From contig NZ_JAJNKA010000018.1 of NCBI RefSeq assembly GCF_021533215.1, positions 32,994 through 96,993 on the forward strand: DNA of 64,000 bases. Direction: 5' to 3'. A program made the position numbers and the translations under genes. This DNA comes from Portibacter lacus (GTDB taxonomy: Bacteria; Bacteroidota; Bacteroidia; Chitinophagales; Saprospiraceae). This document shows positions 34,272-42,938 of the stretch, one piece after another (position 1 is the first letter of the stretch; each line of letters starts with the position of its first letter). The notes below the pieces were generated by a model. That model had not been told where the DNA came from. It searched no databases and saw nothing but the letters and a program-made list of their open reading frames with translations.

Positions 34272-35232
34272 GCATTAAATCCTTCAAAATATCTTGAACA
34301 TTTACTTTCTCGGAAACGGCTTTGAAATTTAAAAGAAGACGGTGCTGAAGTGCTGGAATAAACATGGCTTTGATATCTTCCGGAATAACTGCGTATCTGC
34401 CGCTTAACAATGCATGCGCCTTCGCTGCAAGAATTAAAGATTGTCCAGCTCTCGGTCCAGCTCCCCAGTCTACAAAATCCTTTATCATCTGATTCGATGA
34501 GTCTTCTGGACGTGTATTTCTGATCCAATTACTGACCTGCGTTATTAAACCTCGATCAATACTTACTTGGCGACATAGTTCTTGTAGTTGGCGGACTTCT
34601 TCTTTATGGAAAACGGCCTCTACCCTACTTTTCTTACTTCCAGTTGTTGCCAATAAAATTTCCTCTTCTTCTGCAGCGGTAGGATAATTAACCTTGACAT
34701 ATAATAAAAATCTATCCACTTGAGCTTCCGGTAATGGAAACGTTCCTGACTGTTCTATTGGATTTTGTGTTGCCAATAAAAAGAACGGATCTGGAAGTGG
34801 ATATTTCTTTCCTGCATAAGTTACCGAATATTCTTGCATCAATTCTAGTAATGCTGCCTGGGTTTTAGGTGGTGTTCGATTGATTTCATCAGCCAGAACA
34901 ATGTTTGCAAATACTGGTCCTGGTGTATATTCGAAAAACTTATTTCCTTGCTTATCGGTCTGAAGAATTTCCGTACCTAAGATATCGGAAGGCATTAGAT
35001 CTGGTGTAAATTGGATCCTACTGAAACTTCCATCTACGGCATCGGCTAGCGTCTTCACCATCAGCGTTTTGGCTAGTCCTGGAACACCTTCTAAGAGGAC
35101 ATGCCCTCCAGCAATCAACCCTACGAGCAACTGTGTAATCACATCATCTTGCCCGATAATCACCTTGTGTATATTCTCTCTTAACTCATCGGTTTTTGCA
35201 ATTAAACCATTGACTTTTTCTTTACTTATCAT
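34261..35232 (-). CDS. MoxR-family AAA+ ATPase
   Basis: The 323-residue protein has the MoxR order of motifs: IIGQDDVITQLLVGLIAGGH, Walker A GVPGLAKT (49-56), TPDLMPSDILGTEI, Walker B IVLADEINRTPP (111-122), TFPLPEAQVDRFL as arginine-finger region, and GAGPRAGQSLILAAKAHALL. MoxR ATPases act as chaperones, in methanol dehydrogenase maturation and in other systems, and partner with DUF58 and vWA proteins. It is the core of this minus-strand cluster; one base separates it from the DUF4159 gene upstream and it overlaps DUF58 by 11 bases. Confidence 0.93.
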   Translation of the reverse strand: MISKEKVNGLIAKTDELRENIHKVIIGQDDVITQLLVGLIAGGHVLLEGVPGLAKTLMVKTLADAVDGSFSRIQFTPDLMPSDILGTEILQTDKQGNKFFEYTPGPVFANIVLADEINRTPPKTQAALLELMQEYSVTYAGKKYPLPDPFFLLATQNPIEQSGTFPLPEAQVDRFLLYVKVNYPTAAEEEEILLATTGSKKSRVEAVFHKEEVRQLQELCRQVSIDRGLITQVSNWIRNTRPEDSSNQMIKDFVDWGAGPRAGQSLILAAKAHALLSGRYAVIPEDIKAMFIPALQHRLLLNFKAVSEKVNVQDILKDLMHGS

Positions 35233-35233
35233 T

Positions 35234-35872
35234 TTATCCTGTTAAAGCATGCACTACGATATTAACACCGAAACGCGTGTTATCATTCTTATACCATCGT
35301 TTGTTTCTGAAGTCGTAATCCCATTCACACCCATAATCTTTATTACTATAAAGTACTCCTATACGATCATTGATCATGATGGCTTTTAAGTATTCATGAA
35401 CGAGGTCATCTCCCCAACCATTCAGCTCTTGAGAGGTAGTGGGTGGACCATCAAATTCAAAAAAGGAAGAGTACAACGGATGATCGTTCGGCAGTTTTAC
35501 AAGTGATTCTTCACCAAAGATTTCCTTCATCTGAAGTTCGAATGATTTCGCGAATAAGCCATCTATGTCATGGTTGCAATCGTCTGCAAAAACGAAACCG
35601 CCTCTTCTTACATAATTCTCGAAAACTTTCTTTTCTTGATCCGTAAACTGGACCAACTTATGACCAGTAATATAACAAAACGGAGCTTGGTAGACTTTTT
35701 CACTGCTCAGTGGAACGATGTTTTCTGTCGTGTTGACTGGAATGGTTGTGTATTCAACAATAGAATTAAGAAGATTCGAAGGCATTCGCTGATCAGCATC
35801 CCAATCTCCTGACTCGTACATCAGCCGAGTAAAGAAAAATTCATTATTGTATGGCACTTCCCGTTTCATCAA
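35234..35872 (-). CDS. DUF4159 domain protein
   Basis: The 212-residue protein shows the DUF4159 pattern: FFFTRLMYESGDWDADQRMP near the N-terminus, YITGHKLVQFTDQEKKVFEN, YVRRGGFVFADDCNHDIDGL and FGEESLVKLPNDHPLYSSFF. This GATase1-like family of unknown biochemical role is a usual neighbour of moxR and DUF58 in Bacteroidota. The version here is a stand-alone domain without a signal peptide. It is the first gene of the operon, one base upstream of moxR. Site D of the recurring TTTAGGTCAAT motif lies 108 bases before the start, between the pmbA terminator and this gene, where a promoter is expected. Confidence 0.8.
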   Translation of the reverse strand: MMKREVPYNNEFFFTRLMYESGDWDADQRMPSNLLNSIVEYTTIPVNTTENIVPLSSEKVYQAPFCYITGHKLVQFTDQEKKVFENYVRRGGFVFADDCNHDIDGLFAKSFELQMKEIFGEESLVKLPNDHPLYSSFFEFDGPPTTSQELNGWGDDLVHEYLKAIMINDRIGVLYSNKDYGCEWDYDFRNKRWYKNDNTRFGVNIVVHALTG

Positions 35873-35979
35873 AAATTAAGGTATTTAATTAAGACGTATT
35901 CGATACGTTTAAAAAACATCAGATTATTTAACAACAGCTAAATCTCAAAATAGATCATCTGAACCCATCTCGCAGAACT

Positions 35980-35992
35980 ATTGACCTAAATA
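35980..35992 (-). promoter_or_regulatory. recurring TATTTAGGTCAAT motif (site D)
   Basis: In minus-strand sense the site reads TATTTAGGTCAAT and sits just past the pmbA terminator (36005-36043) and 108 bases before the DUF4159 start. That is the natural place for the promoter of the DUF4159-moxR operon. Confidence 0.4.
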
Positions 35993-36004
35993 TCAATAAG
36001 CTAT

Positions 36005-36043
36005 TTAAAAAATGAGATGAACGGCAAACCGTCCACCTCATTT
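36005..36043 (-). terminator. terminator after the tldD-pmbA unit
   Basis: On the minus strand AAATGAGGTGGACGG (36043-36029) pairs with CCGTTCATCTCATTT (36024-36010) with two mismatches around a 4-base loop. A run of T residues (plus-strand AAAAAA at 36007-36012) follows. It separates pmbA from the DUF4159/moxR operon. Confidence 0.85.
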
Positions 36044-36072
36044 CTATTTAATTATATTAAACGAATAGCCTA

Positions 36073-37389
36073 TTATACAGCATCCGATAAACTCGTAAAT
36101 GTAAAGTCTCTAATCTTCATGTAAGGAATAAGATTTCCATCTATTCTTACCTGCTTACCTAGTGTTTCTAGGTTATTAAGCATAATGATCGGGCTTTCAT
36201 TAAACCTGAAGTTCTTAATTGGATGCTTGATTTTTCCATTTTCTATGTAGAAAGTTCCATCTCTGGTCAAGCCAGTGTAAAGCAATGTTTGCGGATCTAC
36301 ACCTCTGATGTACCAAAGTCTAGTTACTAATATTCCTTTCTTCGTATCCTTGATTAAATCTTCTAAACTAGCATCTCCACCTTCCATGATAGCGTTCCTA
36401 GGAAATGGTACAGGATCTACTCCCTTTTTATCAGCCCAAAACCTGCTATATGATAGGTTCTTAACGACTCCATTTTCAAGCCAGTCAATTTTTTTCCTAG
36501 GAAATCCATCTCCAGTCCATGTAGAAGTAGGTACGATTTCATTAAAAGGATCTGAATAAACATTTACTCTTTCATCTACGATCCTTTCACCTAGTTTGTT
36601 TCCGCCGCCTTCTTTAGCCATGAAACTTCTGCCTTCATCGGCACTTCTAGCATTAAAAGAACGGAACATATTTCCAAGTAATCCAATCGAAGCCGCTGGT
36701 TCAAGGATTACGGTATATTTTCCTGGCTCAATAGCCTTCGCTTCTCTAGACATCAATGCTTTATCGATGGCAATCTGAGATGCTTCTGCTGCATCAAACA
36801 TGGAAACATCATTGTAATCACGTGTTGACCATCCTGATCCAGTTCCATCATCAGTTCGCATTGTTACCGTGAAGTTCATCCCAGTATTCTTATTAAAAGC
36901 AAACAAGCCATTCGAATTCATCATGGAATTAAATCCACTGTAATCATCGAAAAAACCAGCTGCTGTAATCCCATTCTTTTTCGCAGGATTAATACTGGAA
37001 GCAGCAACTTCTGCTCTAAATTCAGGCGTTATCTCAGCTGTTTTCTGAATAGCTGTTTTTGATTCTTCATAAGTTTGCGGGCCTAGTGGCGGCATAAATT
37101 CAGGAGACTCAGGAGAAAGCTTCGCTAATTCCTCTGCTCTCTTTACTACTTTCTCTAATGAAGCGTCATCGAATTCATCGATGGTTGCTACACCTACTTT
37201 CTTACCGAAATTAGACTGAACCGTCATATTCTGATTAGAATTCACACCTGCTGTAGAAACTGTGTTTCGAGCATATCTTATGTTTCCTGAAATGTTTCCT
37301 GATAAGCTAATTTCACATCCATCAGCACTAGAAAACTTGAGCGCCCGGCTCATAATTTCCTTAGCCTCGTCTTTACTATATATTGACAT
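36073..37389 (-). CDS. TldD/PmbA family protein (PmbA/TldE-like partner)
   Basis: The 438-residue cytoplasmic protein contains segments typical of the family: MSRALKFSSADGCEISLSGN, IRYARNTVSTAGVNSNQNMT, KAIEPGKYTVILEPAASIGL and LWYIRGVDPQTLLYTGLTRD. The zinc-binding HExxxH motif of TldD is absent; its place is taken by VILEPAASIGLLG, so this is the non-catalytic PmbA/TldE-like subunit. In other bacteria TldD and TldE form a heterodimeric zinc protease that matures peptides such as microcin B17 and degrades unfolded peptides. The gene follows tldD by 26 bases and is closed by a strong terminator, forming a two-gene unit. Confidence 0.88.
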   Translation of the reverse strand: MSIYSKDEAKEIMSRALKFSSADGCEISLSGNISGNIRYARNTVSTAGVNSNQNMTVQSNFGKKVGVATIDEFDDASLEKVVKRAEELAKLSPESPEFMPPLGPQTYEESKTAIQKTAEITPEFRAEVAASSINPAKKNGITAAGFFDDYSGFNSMMNSNGLFAFNKNTGMNFTVTMRTDDGTGSGWSTRDYNDVSMFDAAEASQIAIDKALMSREAKAIEPGKYTVILEPAASIGLLGNMFRSFNARSADEGRSFMAKEGGGNKLGERIVDERVNVYSDPFNEIVPTSTWTGDGFPRKKIDWLENGVVKNLSYSRFWADKKGVDPVPFPRNAIMEGGDASLEDLIKDTKKGILVTRLWYIRGVDPQTLLYTGLTRDGTFYIENGKIKHPIKNFRFNESPIIMLNNLETLGKQVRIDGNLIPYMKIRDFTFTSLSDAV

Positions 37390-37415
37390 TATTATCTTTT
37401 TTAAAGGTTTAGAAA

Positions 37416-39056
37416 TTAAATGTTTCTACCGGTGTTAATTACATTGACACCATTAAATCGTGTAGTAGAGCATCCATGCGATACAGCACTTACCTGACTA
37501 GGTTGTCCTTTTCCATCGAAGAAAGACCCGAAGATTCTATAATCATCTTTATCACAAATTTTAGCACATGAATTCCAAAATTCCTGTGTATTTGATTGAT
37601 AAGCTGCATCATTCACCATTCCGGTAATTTCACCATTTTTAATTTCATAGGTTAATGTTCCACCAAACTGGAAGTTATAACGTTGTTGATCTATGGAATA
37701 AGAGCCACGACCAACTAAGTAAATTCCTTTTTCGACATCTTTAATCATATCATTTATGGAATATTTTTCCTTTCCTGGCTCGAGAGAAACATTTGGCATT
37801 CTTTGGAATTGTACATCATTCCAACTCTGAGAATAGCAACAACCGTGAGATTCATTCTGGCCGATCATGTGAACTTGATCTCGGATCGCTTGGTAATTAA
37901 CCAAAGTTCCATTTCTTACAAGATCCCATTTCTTACACTTCACTCCTTCATCATCGTAACCTACAGCGCCTAAAGAATGTGGCTGCGTTTTATCAGCAAC
38001 TAGATTCACGAGCTCATTTCCATAATTGAAATCACCCGCCTCTAATTTATCTAAAGTTGCGAAACTTGTTCCTGCATAATTTGCTTCATATCCCAGAACT
38101 CTATCTAGCTCTAATGGGTGCCCGACAGATTCATGAATCGTAAGTCCTAAGTGATTAGGTTCAAGTACGAGATCATATTTCCCTGCTTCAACTGACTTAG
38201 CCGTAAGCATTTCTTTGGCTTGTTTTGCGGAAGCGATGGCATCGGCAACAATATCATATCGATTGCGATACAGTACAACTCCTCCTGCGCCCATGATTTC
38301 TTCAGACTTATCAGGAATAAGATATTCATATCCCATGCCCATTGGCGCTGCTAATCCTTGTCTGTTTTTAAATTTCCCAGAAGCTTTATCGATCGCCGTT
38401 ACATTAAGTGTAGGCCAGATTCTATGAACATCTTGATCGATGTAAGATCCTTCTGTAGATGCAAAGTATTTTTGCTCATTTACTGAAAATAAGGCGGATG
38501 AAATATAATCTGCACCATTTTCTAATGCTCTAGCATTTGCTTCTAAAAGCAAGTCAACTTTCTCTGAAACTGGAACGGACATAGAACTTTTCTCTATAGG
38601 AGTTTTCCATGACACATCTCCATATCCTTGGACAGGAGCTAGAACGACATCATCTGTTTGTATTTTAGAGTTGGCTTTTGCAACGGAGATAGCAAGTTCA
38701 GTGGCTTTTTTAATCCCATCAGGTGTAACATCGTTGGTCGATGCAAATCCCCATGTTCCATTAGCTATTACTCGGATTCCGATTCCAAAAGATTCGGTAT
38801 TAACGGTATTTTGGACCATTTTTTCTCGAGTGAAAACATACTGATTCAAATATCTTCCGATTCGAGCATCTGCATAAGTAGCACCTAATCCTCTTGCGGT
38901 ATTTAATGCAACATCGGCTAAAGCCTTCTTAGTTGCGACGTCCATTCCTGGATTGAGTAATTCCTCAACAAAGATGTTTTTTCCGAAAATAGGTATTGGT
39001 GCGGCAAGTAATCCTGCTCCCAGGGCTGCCGTGTGAATAAAGTTTCTTCTTTTCAA
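37416..39056 (-). CDS. TldD-type metalloprotease, exported (Tat-like signal)
   Basis: The 546-residue protein carries the zinc motif in LTIHESVGHPLELDRVLGYE (His308-ExxxH313) and the C-terminal SAVSHGCSTTRFNGVNVINT block of TldD. It starts MKRRNFIHTAALGAGLLAAP, a twin-Arg-like signal, so export to the periplasm is likely; this type of N-terminus is known in Bacteroidota TldD homologues. The partner pmbA-like gene next to it lacks such a signal, which leaves open how the two would meet. Substrate peptides are unknown; there is no bacteriocin precursor in the neighbourhood. It is the first gene of a two-gene unit. Confidence 0.9.
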   Translation of the reverse strand: MKRRNFIHTAALGAGLLAAPIPIFGKNIFVEELLNPGMDVATKKALADVALNTARGLGATYADARIGRYLNQYVFTREKMVQNTVNTESFGIGIRVIANGTWGFASTNDVTPDGIKKATELAISVAKANSKIQTDDVVLAPVQGYGDVSWKTPIEKSSMSVPVSEKVDLLLEANARALENGADYISSALFSVNEQKYFASTEGSYIDQDVHRIWPTLNVTAIDKASGKFKNRQGLAAPMGMGYEYLIPDKSEEIMGAGGVVLYRNRYDIVADAIASAKQAKEMLTAKSVEAGKYDLVLEPNHLGLTIHESVGHPLELDRVLGYEANYAGTSFATLDKLEAGDFNYGNELVNLVADKTQPHSLGAVGYDDEGVKCKKWDLVRNGTLVNYQAIRDQVHMIGQNESHGCCYSQSWNDVQFQRMPNVSLEPGKEKYSINDMIKDVEKGIYLVGRGSYSIDQQRYNFQFGGTLTYEIKNGEITGMVNDAAYQSNTQEFWNSCAKICDKDDYRIFGSFFDGKGQPSQVSAVSHGCSTTRFNGVNVINTGRNI

Positions 39057-39397
39057 AGCTTAAATATTTTATTGTTATCAATTGAAAACATTGAACACAA
39101 AAAATAGCTGTTTTATATGAATAAGTAATTAAAATGTCTTTTTTTTTAGAAAAAAATATCATTATTATAGATGAATGGAGACAAAATAGGGATAAGTTGA
39201 TATCATATTCTATAAATACATTATTTGACATTTATCTCTCGATTTTCCCACTACCTCACACGCATTAGGATGCTAAAAACATGGATTAGAAATGCGTAAA
39301 AACACAGCAAAATAGCTTTATAAATAGGCTAAATCCATCTTAGTCACAAAACGAACCATACAATTTAAACAAGAAATATTGATTGATAATCAATGGG
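39057..39397. other. intergenic region between tldD and the hydroxypyruvate-isomerase-like gene
   Basis: This stretch is about 75% AT. It contains a short inverted repeat, ATTGATT-GAT-AATCAAT at 39378-39394, just after the stop of the downstream minus-strand gene; it could end that transcript although its T-run is weak. No plausible gene, tRNA or repeat was seen in the rest. Confidence 0.4.
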
Positions 39398-40258
39398 TTA
39401 GATATCACAAGTTCTAACACCATGATTTAGCGCCTTCATCTTATCCTCCCAAGTTGGAACAAATTCTTGGCCTACATAACCGGTGTAGCCTGTATCCAGA
39501 ATAGCTTTCATTATTGCAGGATAATACAATTCTTGTGTTTCGTCAATTTCATTTCTACCTGGTACTCCACCTGTGTGATAATGAGCAAAATATTGATGAT
39601 TATCTCTTATCGTAGCGATTACATCACCTTCCATGATCTGCATGTGATAGATATCATATAGTAGCTTGAATCGACTAGATCCAAGTTTTTCAACTAATTG
39701 AGTTCCCCATGGAGTCTTATCACACATATAATCTTTGTGATTGACTTTGCTATTAAGTAGCTCCATAATAATGGTAACACCTTTCTTTTCTGCATGCTTA
39801 GCTAATGGATCTAGACCAACTGCACAATTTTCCATTCCTACCATATCATCCATCCCTCTGCGATTACCAGAAAAAACGATCACATTTGGAATTCCGTATT
39901 CAGCAGCCTGGTCTATTACTTCATGAAAAGACTTCTGCAATTTCTCATGATTCTTCGGATCATTAAATCCATCTGAGATACTTGCAGATGGAATAGTTCC
40001 CACTGCAGCTGTTAAACCATTTTTTATCAAAGCAGGCCACTGATTTGCAGTAGTTATTTCTACAGACTTAAGTCCCTCTATTTGCTTAACTCCTTCAATA
40101 AATACATCATCAGGAATACTATTATAACACCATCTACATACCGAATGATTTATATTCCCTTTCGCTGCTGGAGTGATTCCCTTTTCTAAAATGCTCTTAC
40201 CCATCGTAATACCTCCTATTCCCAGCATCATGCTCCCTATTGCATCTCTTCTTTTCAT
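39398..40258 (-). CDS. hydroxypyruvate isomerase family protein with Tat-like signal
   Basis: The 286-residue protein is a TIM barrel of the xylose-isomerase-like superfamily. It begins MKRRDAIGSMMLGIGGI, a twin-arginine-type signal. Conserved blocks are NIVFSGNRRG-like (IPNVIVFSGNRRG), VTIIMELLNSKVNH, KLLYDIYHMQIMEGD, YFAHYHTGGVPGRNEID and YVGQEFVPTW. Glu166, Asp202, His228 and Glu265 are the likely metal ligands and catalytic acids of hydroxypyruvate isomerase (Hyi) relatives. Exported versions are frequent in Bacteroidota and are thought to act on sugar acids or keto sugars, but their substrate is not known. The gene stands alone, with gaps of about 340 and 245 bases. Confidence 0.85.
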   Translation of the reverse strand: MKRRDAIGSMMLGIGGITMGKSILEKGITPAAKGNINHSVCRWCYNSIPDDVFIEGVKQIEGLKSVEITTANQWPALIKNGLTAAVGTIPSASISDGFNDPKNHEKLQKSFHEVIDQAAEYGIPNVIVFSGNRRGMDDMVGMENCAVGLDPLAKHAEKKGVTIIMELLNSKVNHKDYMCDKTPWGTQLVEKLGSSRFKLLYDIYHMQIMEGDVIATIRDNHQYFAHYHTGGVPGRNEIDETQELYYPAIMKAILDTGYTGYVGQEFVPTWEDKMKALNHGVRTCDI

Positions 40259-40503
40259 AATTTATTTTATATGTCAATTTTTTTCAATCAGGACATGAAA
40301 TAGAGTTATACCTCAATTACTAATGCCCTAGATTTCTCGTGCTCTGCTAAGTTATTTATTTCCTTATTATATTAGGTATTTTCGATAAATAAATCTTTAA
40401 AAGGATAAAATTTCATTGTATTTGTAGCAAAAGCAGCCGAAAGTCCCAATTTTATTTCAATTAGGCATATTAGGGTCGATATTAAAGAAGAAATACTTAA
40501 AAG

Positions 40504-40929
40504 TCATATTTTATTAGAAGTTCTTTTAGTGTACATTTTGTGTATAATGATCCATTTTCCTTCTGTTTTCAAAAGCATAAAATAATCAACATAAGTACTT
40601 TTGCTTTTTGGATGTGAAATTTCAACTTTCGCAACTGCTGCATTATGTTCGAAGTCAATGGAAATGATTTTTCCGGCTTCACCTGTTGGCTTACCCTCCT
40701 TAGTGTCTGCTATGTATGCCTTTCCTGACCAAACGCTTACTTCTCCTGACTTACCGATAGAATACAAATTCAAATCTGGATGAAATGCAGTTTTCAATCG
40801 CTCTGGCTGTCCTTCTGTCGAACCTTCGATATAATCCATGAGCGTCTGAGAAATGAGCTCAATGTCTGACTGAGCATTGACCTGAAAAATACCTCCTAAA
40901 AATACAAACACAATAATTAACTTTTTCAT
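40504..40929 (-). CDS. secreted NTF2-like protein (putative lumazine-binding family)
   Basis: The 141-residue protein has a signal peptide (MKKLIIVFVFLGGIFQVNAQ) and the segment LMDYIEGSTEGQPERLKTAF HPDL, then LNLYSIGKSG, IISIDFEHNAAVAKVEISHP and KTEGKWIIIHKMYT. This is the pattern of the Lumazine_bd_2 (PF12893) group of NTF2-like proteins. The name reflects a remote similarity only; no ligand is established. It probably works in the periplasm as a monomer or dimer. It lies alone on the minus strand; the histidine kinase gene diverges from it about 190 bases away. Confidence 0.8.
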   Translation of the reverse strand: MKKLIIVFVFLGGIFQVNAQSDIELISQTLMDYIEGSTEGQPERLKTAFHPDLNLYSIGKSGEVSVWSGKAYIADTKEGKPTGEAGKIISIDFEHNAAVAKVEISHPKSKSTYVDYFMLLKTEGKWIIIHKMYTKRTSNKI

Positions 40930-41122
40930 TTTATTATTTTTTTAATTATTCAATACCCTAAATTACAAATAGTTAACACACTGATTATAAATAGTATATG
41001 TACAGTCTATAATTAAATAAGAACTCCCAATCATTGCAATATCAGATTCATTCTTCTACGAAAAACAACTATTTATATACTTACTCTGATCACTCTTAAA
41101 GGAATATTTATCTTTAGATTCT

Positions 41123-42139
41123 ATGGATAGAAAAGTTCGACACATACTTTTTTGGATAACAATCTATATTTTATGGACCTATATGAAATCAAGCCGAACC
41201 CACTATGCCACCTATTTAGTGGTAAATTTAATCAATGTTCCATTGTATATGATTGCATATTACTTTCTTAAGAATATACAAATTCCTCAGCTTTTCAGTA
41301 AAAACAAGTTCGTCCTTTTTGGTTTAAGTCTAATTGCAAGTTCATTTGTACTTTATCTTGTTTGGAGGGTAAATGGTATATTATGGATCGATAAATTAAG
41401 AGGTTACAAAACTATTACCTTTATGTCAATGGTGGATTATATGACACAATCTGTACAATTCTATTCTCCAGCAATGGCTTTACTTGCTTGGGATTCCTTC
41501 TATGAAAGACAACAAGAACAGGCCAGGATACATCAACTAGAAAAAGAAAAACTAAACACTGAACTTAAGTTTTTAAAAGCTCAACTTAATCCACACTTCC
41601 TTTTTAATACGCTTAATAACTTATATTCGTTTGTAGTAAATGGATCACCAAAGGCGCCCGATATTATTTTAAAGTTATCAGGTATATTAGATTATGTGTT
41701 GTATAAAAGCCAAAAAGCTTTTGTACCATTAGTTGAGGAAGTGGAAGCCATAGAAAATTTCATTGCTCTAGAGCAAGTTAGATATGGACCAAGGCTAGAA
41801 ATTGAATTTAATCGCTCAGAAGCATTAAACGCATCTATATCGCCTTTATTGCTATTATCAGTGGTTGAAAATGCATTCAAACATGGAGCAAGTGGTGACA
41901 TTGATAATCCAAGAATAATTATAGAAATAAATGATAACGGTGAGTCTATTAATTGTAAAGTATGGAATACTAAAAGTGCATTTATTGGAGAAATTAATGA
42001 TGAATACAAGGAAGGTATAGGTCTTACTAATATAAAAAGACAATTAGATTTAGTTTATCCAGGTCGTTATAATTTCGACATCGAAGATACTGATGATTCG
42101 TTTTCTATTTCATTGCAAATTCCAATAGAGCATGACTAA
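41123..42139 (+). CDS. LytS-type sensor histidine kinase
   Basis: The 338-residue inner-membrane protein has about four N-terminal membrane helices (residues about 8-130) with very short loops. A coiled region with ERQQEQARIHQLEKEKLNTE follows, then the His_kinase (PF06580) signature KAQLNPHFLFNTLNNLYSFV with phospho-acceptor His158. The ATP-binding domain includes SVVENAFKHGAS and EGIGLTNIKRQLDLVYPG. Such kinases lack a periplasmic sensor and respond to membrane-borne or unknown cues. The stop overlaps the response-regulator gene by 8 bases, so the two are co-translated. Confidence 0.93.
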   Translation: MDRKVRHILFWITIYILWTYMKSSRTHYATYLVVNLINVPLYMIAYYFLKNIQIPQLFSKNKFVLFGLSLIASSFVLYLVWRVNGILWIDKLRGYKTITFMSMVDYMTQSVQFYSPAMALLAWDSFYERQQEQARIHQLEKEKLNTELKFLKAQLNPHFLFNTLNNLYSFVVNGSPKAPDIILKLSGILDYVLYKSQKAFVPLVEEVEAIENFIALEQVRYGPRLEIEFNRSEALNASISPLLLLSVVENAFKHGASGDIDNPRIIIEINDNGESINCKVWNTKSAFIGEINDEYKEGIGLTNIKRQLDLVYPGRYNFDIEDTDDSFSISLQIPIEHD

Positions 42140-42833
42140 AATTCGCTGTCTTCTTGTAGATGATGAGCCACCTGCTATTGATCTATTAGCTAAATATGCT
42201 GGTATGATCGACCAACTGGTAGTAGTGGGAAAAAGCCATAATGCGGTTAAGGCTTTTGATCTTTTGAAGAAAGGTAATGTAGACTTGATTTTTCTAGATA
42301 TTAGAATGCCCGTTCTTAATGGAATTGATTTCTTGAAAACTTTGAAAAATCCACCTGCAATTATAATTACGACTGCTTATCGTGAGTATGCTGTAGAAGG
42401 TTATGACTTAGACATTGTAGACTATTTGCTAAAACCAATCGCATTTGACCGATTTCTTAAAGCAGTGGATCGATTTCGAGAACGTAATTTGCAAATGCCA
42501 ATCATTGAAGTTCCTGAGTTAGAAGCTAAGCCTCACATTTTTCTAAATGTAAACCGCACACATCATAAAATTTATTTAGATGATATTTATTATATAGAAA
42601 GTTTAAAAGATTATGTACGGGTTCATACGGAGACCGTTAACTTAGTGGTCAAAGGAAATATAGGCTCATTTATGAAGAGAATTCCTGAAGAAAAATTTGT
42701 AAGAATTCATCGCTCTTATGCTGTTGCTATAGATTATATCCAAAGTTTCAGCCAAAGTGAGATAGTCATTAAAAATCAAAAGCTTCCAATCGGAGTCAGT
42801 TATAAAAAAGTGGTAACATTATGGATGAAGTAG
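42132..42833 (+). CDS. LytTR-family response regulator
   Basis: The 233-residue protein has a receiver domain (residues 1-120) with phospho-acceptor Asp56 in LIFLDIRMPVLNGIDFLKTL, conserved acidic DDEPPAIDLL near the start, and KPIAFDRFLKAVDRF (Lys of the receiver) at the end. The C-terminal LytTR DNA-binding domain runs from about 140 to 233 (HKIYLDDIYYIESLKDYVRV, KFVRIHRSYAVAIDYIQSFS). It regulates transcription by binding direct repeats. It is co-transcribed with the LytS kinase. Likely targets in the window are unknown; the LamG protein gene 105 bases downstream on the same strand is a candidate. Confidence 0.93.
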   Translation: MTKIRCLLVDDEPPAIDLLAKYAGMIDQLVVVGKSHNAVKAFDLLKKGNVDLIFLDIRMPVLNGIDFLKTLKNPPAIIITTAYREYAVEGYDLDIVDYLLKPIAFDRFLKAVDRFRERNLQMPIIEVPELEAKPHIFLNVNRTHHKIYLDDIYYIESLKDYVRVHTETVNLVVKGNIGSFMKRIPEEKFVRIHRSYAVAIDYIQSFSQSEIVIKNQKLPIGVSYKKVVTLWMK

Positions 42834-42938
42834 GCTTGTATAACATTACTGCTTCTTAGTCCTTATGCCTTTCAGAATACAACTATAGATTCGATTAACT
42901 ATATTTATGAATATCTTTTCAGTACTTAAATAAAGAGT

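Noticed and set aside
38965..39231. 88-codon minus-strand frame over the start of tldD
   Set aside because: It is out of frame with tldD, AT-driven, and lacks any recognisable domain.
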